Part shown: piece after piece, positions 51,492 to 61,097 of the stretch
How the letters are laid out: every line of letters starts with the position of its first letter
Numbering within the stretch: position 1 is the first letter of the stretch
Source of the DNA: Bradyrhizobium ontarionense
GTDB taxonomy: Bacteria; Pseudomonadota; Alphaproteobacteria; Rhizobiales; Xanthobacteraceae
Reading direction: 5' to 3'
Assembly: GCF_021088345.1 (NCBI RefSeq)
Contig: NZ_CP088156.1
Coordinates: forward strand, 6,749,001-6,813,000
DNA length: 64,000 nucleotides
Notes under the pieces: model-generated
What the model was told of the DNA's origin: nothing
What the model saw: only the letters and a program-made list of their open reading frames with translations
Databases searched by the model: none
Program-made: the position numbers and the translations under genes

Positions 51492-53125
51492 GCGGCAAGC
51501 TCCTGCTTTGACGCGCTGCGCTGGCCGCAGGCGCGCCGGATGGCATCGGCGATTGCGGCCTCGTCGAAGCGTGTCCAACGGGCGGTGACGTAGTGATCGG
51601 GCCGGAACAGATAGGTCGTGCCCGGCGAGGCGCCGTAGCGCTCCGTGAGCAGCCCTTTGGCATCGGCAATGTCGCGGCCGACGACGATGGCTCTGGCCGC
51701 GATGCCGTCGATGCTGAGCTCCTCGGCCGTCACCGTGCCGTCGAAAGTAACCACGGTGAAGCCGGCGCCGAGGCAGTTCAGGAACCAGCCGGGCTGGCCC
51801 GCGATCGTGACCGGCGCGTCGGCCGCATTGGTGCCGGGCGTCATGGCGCTGGGGAAGCTTGCGCTGTCCGGCGTGTTCAAGGAGGAGGCGACGTAGGGCG
51901 TCGGCGTCGACAGTCGCCCGCTGTTGACCAGCGGCCGCGCGAAAGCGTGATGCTGCGCAAGGTCGAGCACGGCGTCACGGAAGGTGCGGCTCGCTTGCGT
52001 CTTCGGCGTGATGAAGTCGGTCGCCCGTGTCGAGTTCAGGATGTTGTCGTCGGCGGCAAAGGCACGCTCCTCGTGGTAGCTGTCGAGCAGGCGCTCGGGC
52101 GCCTCGCCGCGCAGCACCAGCGCCAGCTTCCAGGCGAGGTTGTCGATGTCCTGGACTCCGGTGTTGGCGCCGCGGGCGCCGAACGGCGACACCTGATGCG
52201 CGGCATCGCCGGCGAACAGCACGCGGCCGTGGCGGAAATTGTCGATGCGCCGGCAGGCGAACTGATAGATCGACACCCATTCCAGCTCGAATTCGGTGGT
52301 CTCGCCCAGCATCGCCCGGATGCGCGGGATCACGCGCTCGGGTGTCTTCTCCTCGTCCGGATTGGCGTCCCAGCCGAGCTGGAAATCGATGCGCCAGATG
52401 TTGTCGGACTGGCGATGCAGCAGCACCGACTGCCCCGGATGGAACGGCGGATCGAACCAGAACCAGCGTTCGGTCGGGAACTCCGCCTTCATTCTCACAT
52501 CAGCGATGAGAAAGCGGTCCTGGAAGAACTGGCCCTTGAACTCGGCGCCGACCATGCGCCGCGTGTCCGAATTGGCGCCGTCACAGGCGACCACCCATTG
52601 CGCCTCCATGGTGAAGATGCCGTCGGGCGTCTCCACCGCGAGGTCAGCGCAGTCGTCGGTATGCTTCAGGCTGACCAGCCGATGCTTCCAGCGCAGATCG
52701 ACCAGCGGGCTCCGGTCGCAGGCGTCGACCAGGATCTCCTCCAGATAGTATTGCTGCAGGTTGATCATCGCCGGCCAGCGATGGTCGGGCTCGGGCAGCA
52801 GGTCGAACTGGTAGGAAAGCTGGTCGCGGAAGAACACTTTGCCGATGTTCCAGCTGACGCCCTTGTCGACCATCGGTGCGGCGCAGCCGAGCCGGTCCCA
52901 GATCTCGAGCGGGCGCTTGGCATAGCAGACGGCGCGCGAGCCGATGCTGACCGTGTCGTTGTCGTCGAGCACGACGACCGGCTGGCCGTGGGCGGCAAGA
53001 TCGAGCGCGGCCGTAAGCCCAATGGGCCCGGCGCCGATCACGACGACCGGGTGGCGGCGGATCGTGCCGCTGCGCTGCTCCGCCGAGCAGACGTAAGGAA
53101 ATCGCGGATAGACATAATTGCTCAT
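51488..53125 (-). CDS. FAD-dependent monooxygenase (aromatic hydroxylase, MhpA/PheA-like)
   Basis: The 545-residue protein is a group A flavoprotein hydroxylase. The FAD/NADH-binding start GAGPIGL lies at about residues 31-37, the DG motif at WVVACDGANSDTRR (about 178-191), and the GD motif FAGDAAHQVSPFGARGANTGVQD (about 305-327). The C-terminal 130 residues form the thioredoxin-like end domain of this group. Such enzymes add one oxygen to phenolic or quinoid rings. The gene is coupled to DUF2783 downstream and lies 51 bp after a VOC dioxygenase gene, with a MarR regulator divergent, so a small aromatic-degradation operon is likely. The substrate cannot be told from sequence. Confidence 0.9.
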   Translation of the reverse strand: MSNYVYPRFPYVCSAEQRSGTIRRHPVVVIGAGPIGLTAALDLAAHGQPVVVLDDNDTVSIGSRAVCYAKRPLEIWDRLGCAAPMVDKGVSWNIGKVFFRDQLSYQFDLLPEPDHRWPAMINLQQYYLEEILVDACDRSPLVDLRWKHRLVSLKHTDDCADLAVETPDGIFTMEAQWVVACDGANSDTRRMVGAEFKGQFFQDRFLIADVRMKAEFPTERWFWFDPPFHPGQSVLLHRQSDNIWRIDFQLGWDANPDEEKTPERVIPRIRAMLGETTEFELEWVSIYQFACRRIDNFRHGRVLFAGDAAHQVSPFGARGANTGVQDIDNLAWKLALVLRGEAPERLLDSYHEERAFAADDNILNSTRATDFITPKTQASRTFRDAVLDLAQHHAFARPLVNSGRLSTPTPYVASSLNTPDSASFPSAMTPGTNAADAPVTIAGQPGWFLNCLGAGFTVVTFDGTVTAEELSIDGIAARAIVVGRDIADAKGLLTERYGASPGTTYLFRPDHYVTARWTRFDEAAIADAIRRACGQRSASKQELAA

Positions 53126-53176
53126 GGCTGCCTCGCCTGGCGCGTTGCGGTCGGAGTTGTCGGATCGAGCGATCGC

Positions 53177-53719
53177 TCAGTCGACGCCGGCGAATTCCTT
53201 CTCGTGCATCCAGGCGGTGTGCCGCGGCGGCTTCTTGGTGGTGGCCCATTCGTCGACCATGGCGTGGGCGACCGACTTCATCCGGCCGATTTGCTCGGGC
53301 GTTGCGGTCCAGGCCGCGATCTCCAGCCGATGGCCGCTGGGATCATGGAAATAGATCGACTTGAAGATGGTGTGGTCGGTGATGCCGACGACGTCGAGGC
53401 CGGCGGCTTCGGCGCGCGCCTTGGCTTCCTCCAGCTCATCCATGTCCTTGACCTGGAAGGCGATGTGCTGGGTCCATTCCGGCGTATTGGGATCGCGGCC
53501 CATCGGCGGCGAGTTCGGCAGCTCGAAGAAGGCCAGGATGTTGCCGTTCCCGGCATCGAGGAAGATGTGCATGTAGGGATCGGGCGCCTTGGTCGAGGGC
53601 ACGCGGTCCTCGGCGATCGCGCCGAGCAGGTCCATGTTGAGGACCTTCTTGTAGAACTCGACGGTCGCCTTGGCGTCGACGCAGCGATAGGCGACGTGAT
53701 GGATCTTCTCGATCTGCAT
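53177..53719 (-). CDS. VOC-family ring-cleavage-type dioxygenase
   Basis: From the ATG at 53719, which follows a strong GGGAGGAGAA ribosome site, the protein has 180 residues. It contains one VOC module: the first metal His in KIHHVAYRCVDA, a second His in TQHIAFQVKD and the closing Glu in GHRLEIAAW. These are the three positions that bind iron or another metal in glyoxalase-fold dioxygenases. The C-terminal tail (TAWMHEKEF) is extra. Together with the FAD monooxygenase gene 51 bp downstream it suggests hydroxylation followed by ring cleavage. An in-frame ATG at 53749 is less likely. Confidence 0.87.
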   Translation of the reverse strand: MQIEKIHHVAYRCVDAKATVEFYKKVLNMDLLGAIAEDRVPSTKAPDPYMHIFLDAGNGNILAFFELPNSPPMGRDPNTPEWTQHIAFQVKDMDELEEAKARAEAAGLDVVGITDHTIFKSIYFHDPSGHRLEIAAWTATPEQIGRMKSVAHAMVDEWATTKKPPRHTAWMHEKEFAGVD

Positions 53720-53859
53720 GTCTTCTCCTCCCGTGTTCGTGGTTGGCATGATAGTAACGGATGATACGATCTGGTGGCTTTGATCCAGATCAACCCGATC
53801 GGGATCGGATTGAGGTCGCCAGGGGCGAGCGCCTGGAACGAACGAGGGCAGGGGATGCG

Positions 53860-54354
53860 ATGACGAAGGCGGTCAATGAGACCCGAGACCGGACAGACGG
53901 CGAGGGGACCACCGAGCACGAGCTCAGACTGCAGCGCTACTTTCCCTATCGGCTGGCCCGCCTCGCCGAGCAGGTGTCGCTGGCGGTGGCGGAGGTCTAT
54001 GCCGACCGGTTTGCGCTGTCGCGGCAGGAGTGGCGGATCCTGGCGGCGCTGGGCGAGCAGCCGCGGTTGCCGACCAAGGAGATCGGCCGCCTGACGACGC
54101 TCGACAAGATGAATGTCAGCCGCGCCATGCAGAGCCTGGAGGTGCGCGGCATTGTCACCCGGAGCCGCGATCCGGAGGACGGGCGCGAACGGATCGTGAC
54201 GCTTTCGGCCGCCGGGCGGGCGCTGTATCGCAAAATCGTGCCCTATGCGCTGGCGCGCGAGGCCGACCTGCTCGACGTGCTCACGCGGGAGGAGGTCGCC
54301 ACCCTCAATACGGTCATCGACAAGCTCCTGAGCGCGACGGACCGGTCGGCATGA
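53860..54354 (+). CDS. MarR-family transcriptional regulator
   Basis: From the ATG at 53860 (ribosome site GGCAGGGG) the protein has 164 residues, the usual MarR size. The winged helix-turn-helix lies at about residues 60-130: LSRQEWRILAALGEQPRLPTKEI, recognition helix LDKMNVSRAMQSLEVRG and wing RSRDPEDGRERIVTLS. The genes of the VOC dioxygenase and monooxygenase are divergent, with a 140-bp gap, which is the normal place for a repressor released by the pathway substrate. Its ligand is presumably an aromatic acid or phenol, which is inference. Confidence 0.9.
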   Translation: MTKAVNETRDRTDGEGTTEHELRLQRYFPYRLARLAEQVSLAVAEVYADRFALSRQEWRILAALGEQPRLPTKEIGRLTTLDKMNVSRAMQSLEVRGIVTRSRDPEDGRERIVTLSAAGRALYRKIVPYALAREADLLDVLTREEVATLNTVIDKLLSATDRSA

Positions 54355-54472
54355 ACAACTGCCACGGGTCCGGATGGGTGCTCGCAATGCTTGATCAGAG
54401 GCTTGATCGGCGCCGCCGCCACGCTATATCGACGGTCTCTCCCTCATTGCCAGCATGGGCCGACGCACGACG

Positions 54473-56341
54473 ATGACAGACACCGCGACCGTTAGCCATT
54501 CCTTCCAGGCCGAAGTCTCCGAGTTGCTCCATCTGATGGTGCACTCCGTCTACTCCGAGACCGACATTTTCTTGCGCGAGTTGATTTCGAACGCCTCCGA
54601 CGCCTGTGACAAGCTGCGCTACGAGGCGATCGCAAAGCCCGACCTGATCGGCGACGGCGAGGCGCCGCAGATCCGCATCATCCCGAACAAGGCTGCTGAT
54701 ACCCTGACCATTGCCGACAGCGGCATCGGCATGGACCGCCAGGAACTGATCGACCATCTCGGCACCATCGCCCGCTCCGGCACCAAGGCCTTCGTGCAGA
54801 AGCTGACCGAGGCCAAGGACGGCACCGGCCTGATCGGCCAGTTCGGCGTCGGCTTCTACTCGGCCTTCATGGTCGCCGACCGCATCGTCGTCATCAGCCG
54901 GCGCGCCGGCGGCGATGAGGTGTGGACCTGGACGTCGTCGGGCGGCGCCGGCTTCGAGGTCGCTGCCGCGTCCGAGGAGGAGGCCAAGCGGGTGGCGCGC
55001 GGCACCGAGATCGTGCTGCATCTGAAGGACGACGCCAAGAAATATCTCGAAGCTTTCGAGATCGAGCGCATCGTCACCGCCTATTCCGACAACATCCAGT
55101 TCCCGATCATGCTGGTGCCGGAGGAGGGCGAGCCGCGCCAGATCAACTCGGCCAGCGCGCTGTGGCAGCGCTCCAAGTCCGAGCTGACGCCGGAGGACTA
55201 TGCCAAGGCGTACAAGTCGATCGCCAATGCCTTCGACGAGCCGGCGATGACGCTGCACTATCGCGCGGAAGGCCGCTATTCCTACGCGGTCCTGCTGTTC
55301 GCGCCCGCGACCAAGCCGTTCGACCTGTTCGAGCCGGCGCGCAAGGGCAAGGTCAAGCTCTATGTCCGCCGCGTCTTCATCACCGACGACGCCGACCTGA
55401 TGCCGGCATACTTGCGCTTCATCCGTGGCGTGATCGACAGCGAGGATCTGCCGCTCAATCTGTCGCGCGAGATGCTGCAGAACAATCCGCAGCTGGTGCA
55501 GATCCGCAAGGCGGTGACGACGCGGGTGATCAGCGAGCTGGAGCAGCTCGCCGACAAGGACGCCGAGAACTTCGACAAAATCTGGGATTCCTTTGGCGCC
55601 GTCATCAAGGAAGGCCTGTACGAGGATTTCGAGCGTCGCGACAAGCTGCTGGCGCTGGCGCGCTTCACCACCACGACCGGCGAGAAGCGTTCGCTGAAGC
55701 AATATGTCGAAGGCCTCAAGGAGAACCAGACCGAGATCTACTTCCTGGTCGGCGACAGCATCGAGCGGCTGAAGTCCAATCCGCGGCTCGAGGCGGCCAA
55801 GGCGCGTGGCGTCGAGGTGCTGCTGCTGACCGATGCGGTCGATGCGTTCTGGACCTCGGCAAGGCTCGAATATGACGGCAAGCCGCTGAAGTCGCTGAGC
55901 CAGGGCGACATCAATTTCGATCCGATCCCGGTGACCGAGAAGGCCGAGGACGAGGCGCAGCCCGCGGCCGACGAGGCCAGCACGATCGCGCTGATCAAGG
56001 CGAGCCTCGGCGAGCACGTCACCGACGTGAAGGTCTCGACCCGGCTCACCACCAGTGCCTCGTGTCTGGTGGCCGGCAGCCACGGTCCCGACCGTGAGCT
56101 GGAGCGCATCCTGTCGCAGCAGGCGCGCGGCGCCCGCACCAAGCCAATCCTGGAGATCAACCTGCGCCATCCGCTGGTCGTGGCGGTCGCCAAGGCCGCG
56201 GCCGACAAGGCCAAGGTCGACGATCTGTCGTTCCTGCTGCTCGAGCAGGCGCAGATCCTGGATGGTGAATTGCCGGAGGATCCCGCGGCGTTCGCGGCGC
56301 GGCTCAACCGGCTCGTGCTGCAGGGCGTGGCGGGGGCGTGA
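54473..56341 (+). CDS. htpG: Molecular chaperone HtpG (Hsp90)
   Basis: From the ATG at 54473 (an earlier ATG at 54455 adds six residues) the protein has 622 residues, standard for bacterial Hsp90. The N-terminal ATPase domain shows [20 protein letters not shown], the DSGIGM motif, [15 protein letters not shown] and the GTEIVLHLK stretch. The middle domain contains the catalytic-loop segment [16 protein letters not shown], and the C-terminal dimerisation domain follows. It lies downstream of the MarR gene on the same strand but with a 118-bp gap, so it probably has its own promoter. The transporter protein gene ahead is convergent. Confidence 0.97.
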   Translation: MTDTATVSHSFQAEVSELLHLMVHSVYSETDIFLRELISNASDACDKLRYEAIAKPDLIGDGEAPQIRIIPNKAADTLTIADSGIGMDRQELIDHLGTIARSGTKAFVQKLTEAKDGTGLIGQFGVGFYSAFMVADRIVVISRRAGGDEVWTWTSSGGAGFEVAAASEEEAKRVARGTEIVLHLKDDAKKYLEAFEIERIVTAYSDNIQFPIMLVPEEGEPRQINSASALWQRSKSELTPEDYAKAYKSIANAFDEPAMTLHYRAEGRYSYAVLLFAPATKPFDLFEPARKGKVKLYVRRVFITDDADLMPAYLRFIRGVIDSEDLPLNLSREMLQNNPQLVQIRKAVTTRVISELEQLADKDAENFDKIWDSFGAVIKEGLYEDFERRDKLLALARFTTTTGEKRSLKQYVEGLKENQTEIYFLVGDSIERLKSNPRLEAAKARGVEVLLLTDAVDAFWTSARLEYDGKPLKSLSQGDINFDPIPVTEKAEDEAQPAADEASTIALIKASLGEHVTDVKVSTRLTTSASCLVAGSHGPDRELERILSQQARGARTKPILEINLRHPLVVAVAKAAADKAKVDDLSFLLLEQAQILDGELPEDPAAFAARLNRLVLQGVAGA

Positions 56342-56367
56342 GGCGGGACCGGTGCGGGCGCTAAGGC

Positions 56368-57369
56368 CTATCTGGTCGGGCTCGCCTGCGCGGCGACGAG
56401 CTTGCGCCAGTGCATGACCTCGGCCCGGTAGGTCGCCGCGTAGACGCCGCTGTCTCCGGTGATCGGCGTGGCGCCGAGTTCGGCGAAGTGCCTGTTGATC
56501 TCGGCATCGGCCAGTGCCGCGTTGATCTCGCGGTTGAGCAGATCGACGATCGCCTGTGGCGTGCCGTGCGGCGCGGCGACGCCGTAGAAGCCGGACGTCT
56601 CGAAGCTCGGCAGGACGTCGGCGACCGGCGGCAGCTCGGGGAAGGCCGCAGCGCGCTCGCGGGTCGAGACGGCGAGCGCCCGAACCTTGCCGCTGCGAAT
56701 GAGGTCGACCGCGGCGGCCGTGTTGTCGAACATGGCGTGGATGTGGCCCGACGCGAGGTCGGTGAGGGCCGGACCCGAGCCGCGATAGTGCACCACGGAC
56801 CAGGTGATCCCGCCGAGGGTCCGGAACAGGTCGGCCGACAGCAGCTGGACCGTGCCCGGTCCGGCCGAGCCGACGGTGAGCTTGCCCGGATTGGCCCTGG
56901 CATGGGCCAGGAACTCGGGCAGCGTCTTGACCGGCAATTGCCTGCTGACCAGGAGCAGCAACGGCATGCGCGCAAGCCCGGCGACCGGGACCAGATCGTC
57001 GTTGCCCTCTGCGGTGGTCGGCGCCGGATCGCGCGAGGCGTTGATGACGTTGGCGGTCGAGGTGGCGAGGATCGTGTAGCCGTCCGGTGCGGCGCTCGCG
57101 ACGCTCCTTGTGGCGACATTGCCGCCGGCGCCGGGCCGGTGTTCGAGCACGAAAGGCTGGCCCAGCCGCAGCGAGAGCCGCTCGCAGATCAGGAGCGACA
57201 GGCGGCCGGTGGCGCCGCCCGGGGCAAACGGAATGACCCAGGTCACGGGCCTGGACGGGTAGGGCGCATCGGCCGCGGCGAACGCCGCGGCTGGAGATAT
57301 CGCCGCAACGCTGCTCAAGGCGGCGCATTGCAGCAGCGCACGTCGTGTGATCGTCGTGTCCTTGGTCAT
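56368..57369 (-). CDS. Bug-family tripartite tricarboxylate transporter (TctC-type) binding protein
   Basis: From the ATG at 57369 the protein has 333 residues. It starts with a twin-arginine-like leader (TITRRALLQCAAL) and continues with YPSRPVTWVIPFAPGG, the family opening, GQPFVLEHRPGAGGNVATRSVA and the middle motif GKLTVGSAGPGT. Such proteins bind carboxylates or similar small molecules in the periplasm. There are no membrane subunits (TctA/TctB) beside it, which is common for this very expanded family. The gene is convergent with htpG. The ligand is unknown. Confidence 0.92.
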   Translation of the reverse strand: MTKDTTITRRALLQCAALSSVAAISPAAAFAAADAPYPSRPVTWVIPFAPGGATGRLSLLICERLSLRLGQPFVLEHRPGAGGNVATRSVASAAPDGYTILATSTANVINASRDPAPTTAEGNDDLVPVAGLARMPLLLLVSRQLPVKTLPEFLAHARANPGKLTVGSAGPGTVQLLSADLFRTLGGITWSVVHYRGSGPALTDLASGHIHAMFDNTAAAVDLIRSGKVRALAVSTRERAAAFPELPPVADVLPSFETSGFYGVAAPHGTPQAIVDLLNREINAALADAEINRHFAELGATPITGDSGVYAATYRAEVMHWRKLVAAQASPTR

Positions 57370-57547
57370 GCCGGCCTTCGCGTTGGCATGTTCTGGGATC
57401 GCCACCCTAACGGGTATTTGCGAGTACTTCGTAAAGGATGGCATTCGTATCAACAGCGACGGACTTCTGGCCGGTTAACCGTGCCGGTTAACGCCTGGGC
57501 AGGCGGCCGCACCTATAAGAGCGCCGGACTTTGAAGCGGTGGCAGCC

Positions 57548-59350
57548 ATGAACTCCGAGCGCGCGGACCGATCTGCGGAACCCATCACGCCCGGTCCCAG
57601 GCCGTCGACGGCGAAGATCTGGCTGAAGGCGATCGAGCTGACCTCGGGCATCGAGGCGGAGCCCGCAAGGTTGTTTGCCGACATCGTGGACGAGTGGGCC
57701 GTGCGGCAGCCCGAACGGCCGGCGCTGATCTCCGATCGCGAGACCTTCACCTATCGCGAGCTTGCGGCCCGCATCAACCAATATGCCCGCTGGGCGCTGG
57801 CGGGCGGCATCGGTCGCGGCGATACGGTGGCCCTGATGGTGCCGAGCCGGCCCGACTATCTCGCGGCGTGGCTCGGGATCAGCCGCGTCGGCGGCGTCGT
57901 GGCGCTCATCAACACCAACCTGGTAGGTTCATCGCTCGCCCATTGCATCAATGTCGCACGGCCGTCCCACCTCATCGTCTCGGGAGAATTCCGCGAAGCC
58001 TATGCGAGTGCAGATCCGCCGATCTCAGGCGCTCCGCGCGTATGGACCCACGACGGTGGCGAACTGGAGGCGGCGCTCGCTGCGACGGACACGCATGCAC
58101 TCACGCCGGCCGAGCGTCCCGCGATCACCATCAACGACCGCGCCTTGCTGATCTACACGTCCGGCACCACGGGCCTGCCGAAGGCCGCCAGCATCAGCCA
58201 TCGCCGCATCCTGAACTGGGGCGGCTGGTTCGCCGGGCTCACCGCCGCCGGTCCCGATGATCGCCTTTACGACTGCCTGCCGGTCTATCATTCCGTCGGC
58301 GGTATCGTCGCGCCCTGCAGCATGCTGCGCGCCGGTGGCGCGGCGGTGCTGGCGGAAAAGTTCTCGGCCCGGAATTTCTGGCGCGACATCACCCGTCACG
58401 ACTGCACGCTGGTCCAGTATATCGGCGAGCTCTGCCGCTATCTGCTGGCGGCTCCGCCGTCCGACTTCGACCGCGCGCATCGGCTGCGGCTCGCCTGCGG
58501 CAACGGCCTGCGCGGCGACATATGGGACGCATTCCAGTCGCGTTTTGCCATCCCGCAGGTGCTGGAATTCTACGCCGCGACGGAAGGCAATTTCTCGCTC
58601 TACAACGTCGAGGGACGCGTCGGCTCGATCGGCCGCGTGCCGTCGCTGCTCGCGCACCGGTTTCCGGCTGATATCATCAGGCTCGATGCCGACCGGTGTG
58701 CGCCGCTGCGTGGGCCCGACGGCCTCTGCCTGCCATGCGCGCGTGGCGAGATCGGCGAGGCGGTGGGACGGATCGGAAAGGCGGACGAAGGCGGCGGCCG
58801 CTTCGAGGGCTATACTGACGGGGCCGAGACCGAGAAGAAGATCCTGCGCGACGTCTTCGCCAAGGGCGATGCCTGGTTCCGCACCGGCGACCTGATGCGC
58901 AGGGACGAGCAGGGCTTCTTCTACTTCGTCGATCGCGTCGGCGACACCTTCCGCTGGAAGGGCGAGAACGTTGCGACCAGCGAAGTGAATGAAGCGATCC
59001 TGCAATGTCCGGGCGTTGTGGAAGCCTCGACTTACGGCGTGGCCGTGCCCGGTGCAGACGGGCGCGCCGGCATGGCCGCGCTGGTGGTCGATGAGGAGTT
59101 CGATCGTGATGTGCTGTCGGCCGAGCTTGCCCGCCGCCTGCCGGTCTATGCACAGCCGGTGGCGCTGCGCATTACGTCGTCGCTGCAGGCCACGGAGACC
59201 TTCAAGCAGAAGAAGCAGGAATTGATGCGTGACGGCTTCGATCCGTCGGTCGTGTGCGAGCCGCTCTACATGCGAGATGCGACCGGCGCCTACCGCGCGC
59301 TCGATCGTGATCTCTATGCGCGGATCGCGGCTGGCGAGGTCCGTTTGTAG
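57548..59350 (+). CDS. Long-chain acyl-CoA synthetase, FATP/VLACS type
   Basis: From the ATG at 57548 (an in-frame GTG at 57539 is also possible) the protein has 600 residues. It shows the adenylation motifs LLIYTSGTTGLPKAASISH, the YAATEGNFSLYN stretch, and the TGDLMRRDEQGFFYFVDRVGDTFRWKG segment near the C-terminus. The length and the FRWKGENVAT motif match the fatty-acid-transport-protein branch of acyl-CoA synthetases, which act on long and very long chains. It is followed 126 bp later by the acyl carrier protein gene and may supply or load the chains used by that set. Confidence 0.9.
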   Translation: MNSERADRSAEPITPGPRPSTAKIWLKAIELTSGIEAEPARLFADIVDEWAVRQPERPALISDRETFTYRELAARINQYARWALAGGIGRGDTVALMVPSRPDYLAAWLGISRVGGVVALINTNLVGSSLAHCINVARPSHLIVSGEFREAYASADPPISGAPRVWTHDGGELEAALAATDTHALTPAERPAITINDRALLIYTSGTTGLPKAASISHRRILNWGGWFAGLTAAGPDDRLYDCLPVYHSVGGIVAPCSMLRAGGAAVLAEKFSARNFWRDITRHDCTLVQYIGELCRYLLAAPPSDFDRAHRLRLACGNGLRGDIWDAFQSRFAIPQVLEFYAATEGNFSLYNVEGRVGSIGRVPSLLAHRFPADIIRLDADRCAPLRGPDGLCLPCARGEIGEAVGRIGKADEGGGRFEGYTDGAETEKKILRDVFAKGDAWFRTGDLMRRDEQGFFYFVDRVGDTFRWKGENVATSEVNEAILQCPGVVEASTYGVAVPGADGRAGMAALVVDEEFDRDVLSAELARRLPVYAQPVALRITSSLQATETFKQKKQELMRDGFDPSVVCEPLYMRDATGAYRALDRDLYARIAAGEVRL

Positions 59351-59476
59351 ATGATTTTAATCATAGGCCATGACGGGCATTTACCAACGGCCCCGAAAGA
59401 TCCCGCGCAGGTCCGGGTTCCTTCACCTTCCCGCTCTATGGTCGGTCGCATCGTTTGAACAGTGACGGATTGGGCC

Positions 59477-59722
59477 ATGTCGGTACGGTTAAGAATCATT
59501 GCGGCGATCAAGCAGATCGCGGAGGAGCAGAAGGTCAAGCTGCCGCCGCTCACGGACGAATTGACGCTGCACGAGACCGGCTTCGACTCGCTCGCTTTCG
59601 CCATCCTGGTCGCCCGCCTGGAGGATGATCTCGGCGTGGATCCGTTCACGCTGTCCGAGGAAGTGACCTTCCCCAACACGATAGGTGATTTCATCGGGGC
59701 CTATGAGAATGTCCCCGCGTGA
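59477..59722 (+). CDS. Acyl carrier protein
   Basis: From the ATG at 59477 the protein has 81 residues and one acyl-carrier-protein fold. The attachment Ser is S38 in ETGFDSLAF, in the normal place for 4'-phosphopantetheine, and the following helix (ILVARLEDDLGVDPF) is typical. It is not the housekeeping AcpP, because it lies between two AMP-forming ligase genes. Its stop overlaps the start of the second ligase by 20 bp, so the two are translated together, and the ligase probably loads it directly. Confidence 0.9.
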   Translation: MSVRLRIIAAIKQIAEEQKVKLPPLTDELTLHETGFDSLAFAILVARLEDDLGVDPFTLSEEVTFPNTIGDFIGAYENVPA

Positions 59723-61097
59723 GGTCTTCGCGCTGCGCGATCATCTCGGGACCGCTCTGACCGAGCGGTCGATCTCCGATCCGCGTCACGTGGTGTCGCT
59801 CGCGCAGCTCGCGACTGACAGCTGCCTGGGCGGACGAAGCGGTGAGCTCGACGGACGTTCGGTGCTGCTCGCAACCTCCGGGCAATTGCTGGCCGGCCTT
59901 GCGCTGATCGAGATCGACGGCGTCGCCCGGCGCATGCTGCTGTGCCCGCCTGATCTGAAGCCTGAGCATCTCGCCAGCATCATCGCCGATGCCGGGATCG
60001 ATGCCGTCGTCACCGACGAGCCCCAGCGCTTCGCAGAGTGCGGCGTGGATCTCGTCATCACGGTCGGCCTGCCGCAGCCCTCGACGGCGACCGGGCAGAC
60101 CGTGCGCGCCACCGAATGGCTGATGCTGACCTCGGGGACGTCGGGCGTGCCGAAGATCGTCGGCCATACGCTGGACGGCCTGTGCGGCGCCATCGTCGGC
60201 GACAGTCCGGCTCCCGGCGAGGCGATCCCGGTGTGGGCCACCTTCTATGATATCCGCCGCTATGGCGGACTGCAGATTTTCCTCCGGGCGATCGTCGGCG
60301 GCGGCTCCATGGTGCTGTCCGATCCGGGCGAGGCGCTGGCCGACCACATCGCGCGCCTCGCGGCGCGCGGCGTGACCCACATCTCCGGAACGCCGTCGCA
60401 TTGGCGCAAGCTGCTGATGAGCGGCTCGATCGAGGGCTTTAGGCCGCGCTATGTCCGGCTCTCCGGCGAGATCGCGGACCAGGCCGTGCTCGACGGATTG
60501 AAGCGGGCGTTTCCCGACGCTTCGATCGGTCATGCCTACGCCTCGACCGAGGCAGGCGTCGGTTTCGCCGTCAATGACGGGCTGGAAGGTTTCCCGGCGA
60601 CCCTGCTCGGCGAAGGCCGTGGCGCCGTCGACATGAAGGTCGTCGACGGCTCCCTGCGCATCCGCTCCAAGCGCGCCGCCCATGCCTATGTCGGGCGCGC
60701 CGCGGCCGAGCTCACCGATGGCGACGGCTATGTCGACACCGGCGACATGGTGGAGCTGCGCGGCGGCCGCTACTACTTCGTTGGACGTCGCAACGGCATC
60801 ATCAATGTCGGCGGGCTCAAGGTCCATCCCGAGGAGATCGAGGCCGTCATCAATGGTCATCCCGAGGTGCGGATGTCGCGCGCCAAGTCGCGCCGCAGCC
60901 CGATCACGGGCGGTATCGTCGTGGCCGAGGTGGTGCTGACGGCGGATGCTGATCCGATGCGGGCGGATATGGTGCGTAACCAGATCCTCGCCGAGTGCCG
61001 CACGCGGCTGGCCGCCCACAAGGTGCCGGCGATGATCCGGTTCGTGGCGGCGCTCGACGTCACCCCGGCCGGCAAGCTGGCGCGCACCGATGCGTAA
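59703..61097 (+). CDS. AMP-forming ligase (short acyl-AMP/ACP ligase)
   Basis: The ATG at 59703 gives 464 residues, shorter than usual acyl-CoA synthetases (about 520-600). Key motifs are the P-loop LTSGTSGVPKIVGHT, the SxTEA-type AYASTEAGVGFAV, the DTGDMVELRGGRYYFVGR segment and the final lysine region PAGKLART. The N-terminal domain is compact. Together with the ACP gene that overlaps it, the likely role is activating an acid and loading it onto that ACP. The reductase gene downstream overlaps by eight bases. The natural substrate is unknown. Confidence 0.85.
   Translation: MRMSPREVFALRDHLGTALTERSISDPRHVVSLAQLATDSCLGGRSGELDGRSVLLATSGQLLAGLALIEIDGVARRMLLCPPDLKPEHLASIIADAGIDAVVTDEPQRFAECGVDLVITVGLPQPSTATGQTVRATEWLMLTSGTSGVPKIVGHTLDGLCGAIVGDSPAPGEAIPVWATFYDIRRYGGLQIFLRAIVGGGSMVLSDPGEALADHIARLAARGVTHISGTPSHWRKLLMSGSIEGFRPRYVRLSGEIADQAVLDGLKRAFPDASIGHAYASTEAGVGFAVNDGLEGFPATLLGEGRGAVDMKVVDGSLRIRSKRAAHAYVGRAAAELTDGDGYVDTGDMVELRGGRYYFVGRRNGIINVGGLKVHPEEIEAVINGHPEVRMSRAKSRRSPITGGIVVAEVVLTADADPMRADMVRNQILAECRTRLAAHKVPAMIRFVAALDVTPAGKLARTDA

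Noticed and set aside
51593..53764. 723-residue antisense frame over the monooxygenase and dioxygenase genes
   Set aside because: Composition is that of a GC-rich shadow, and the sense genes have all family motifs.
54395..57328. 977-residue antisense frame over htpG and into the transporter-protein gene
   Set aside because: It covers the highly conserved htpG gene in reverse and mixes two unrelated regions; no motif is seen.
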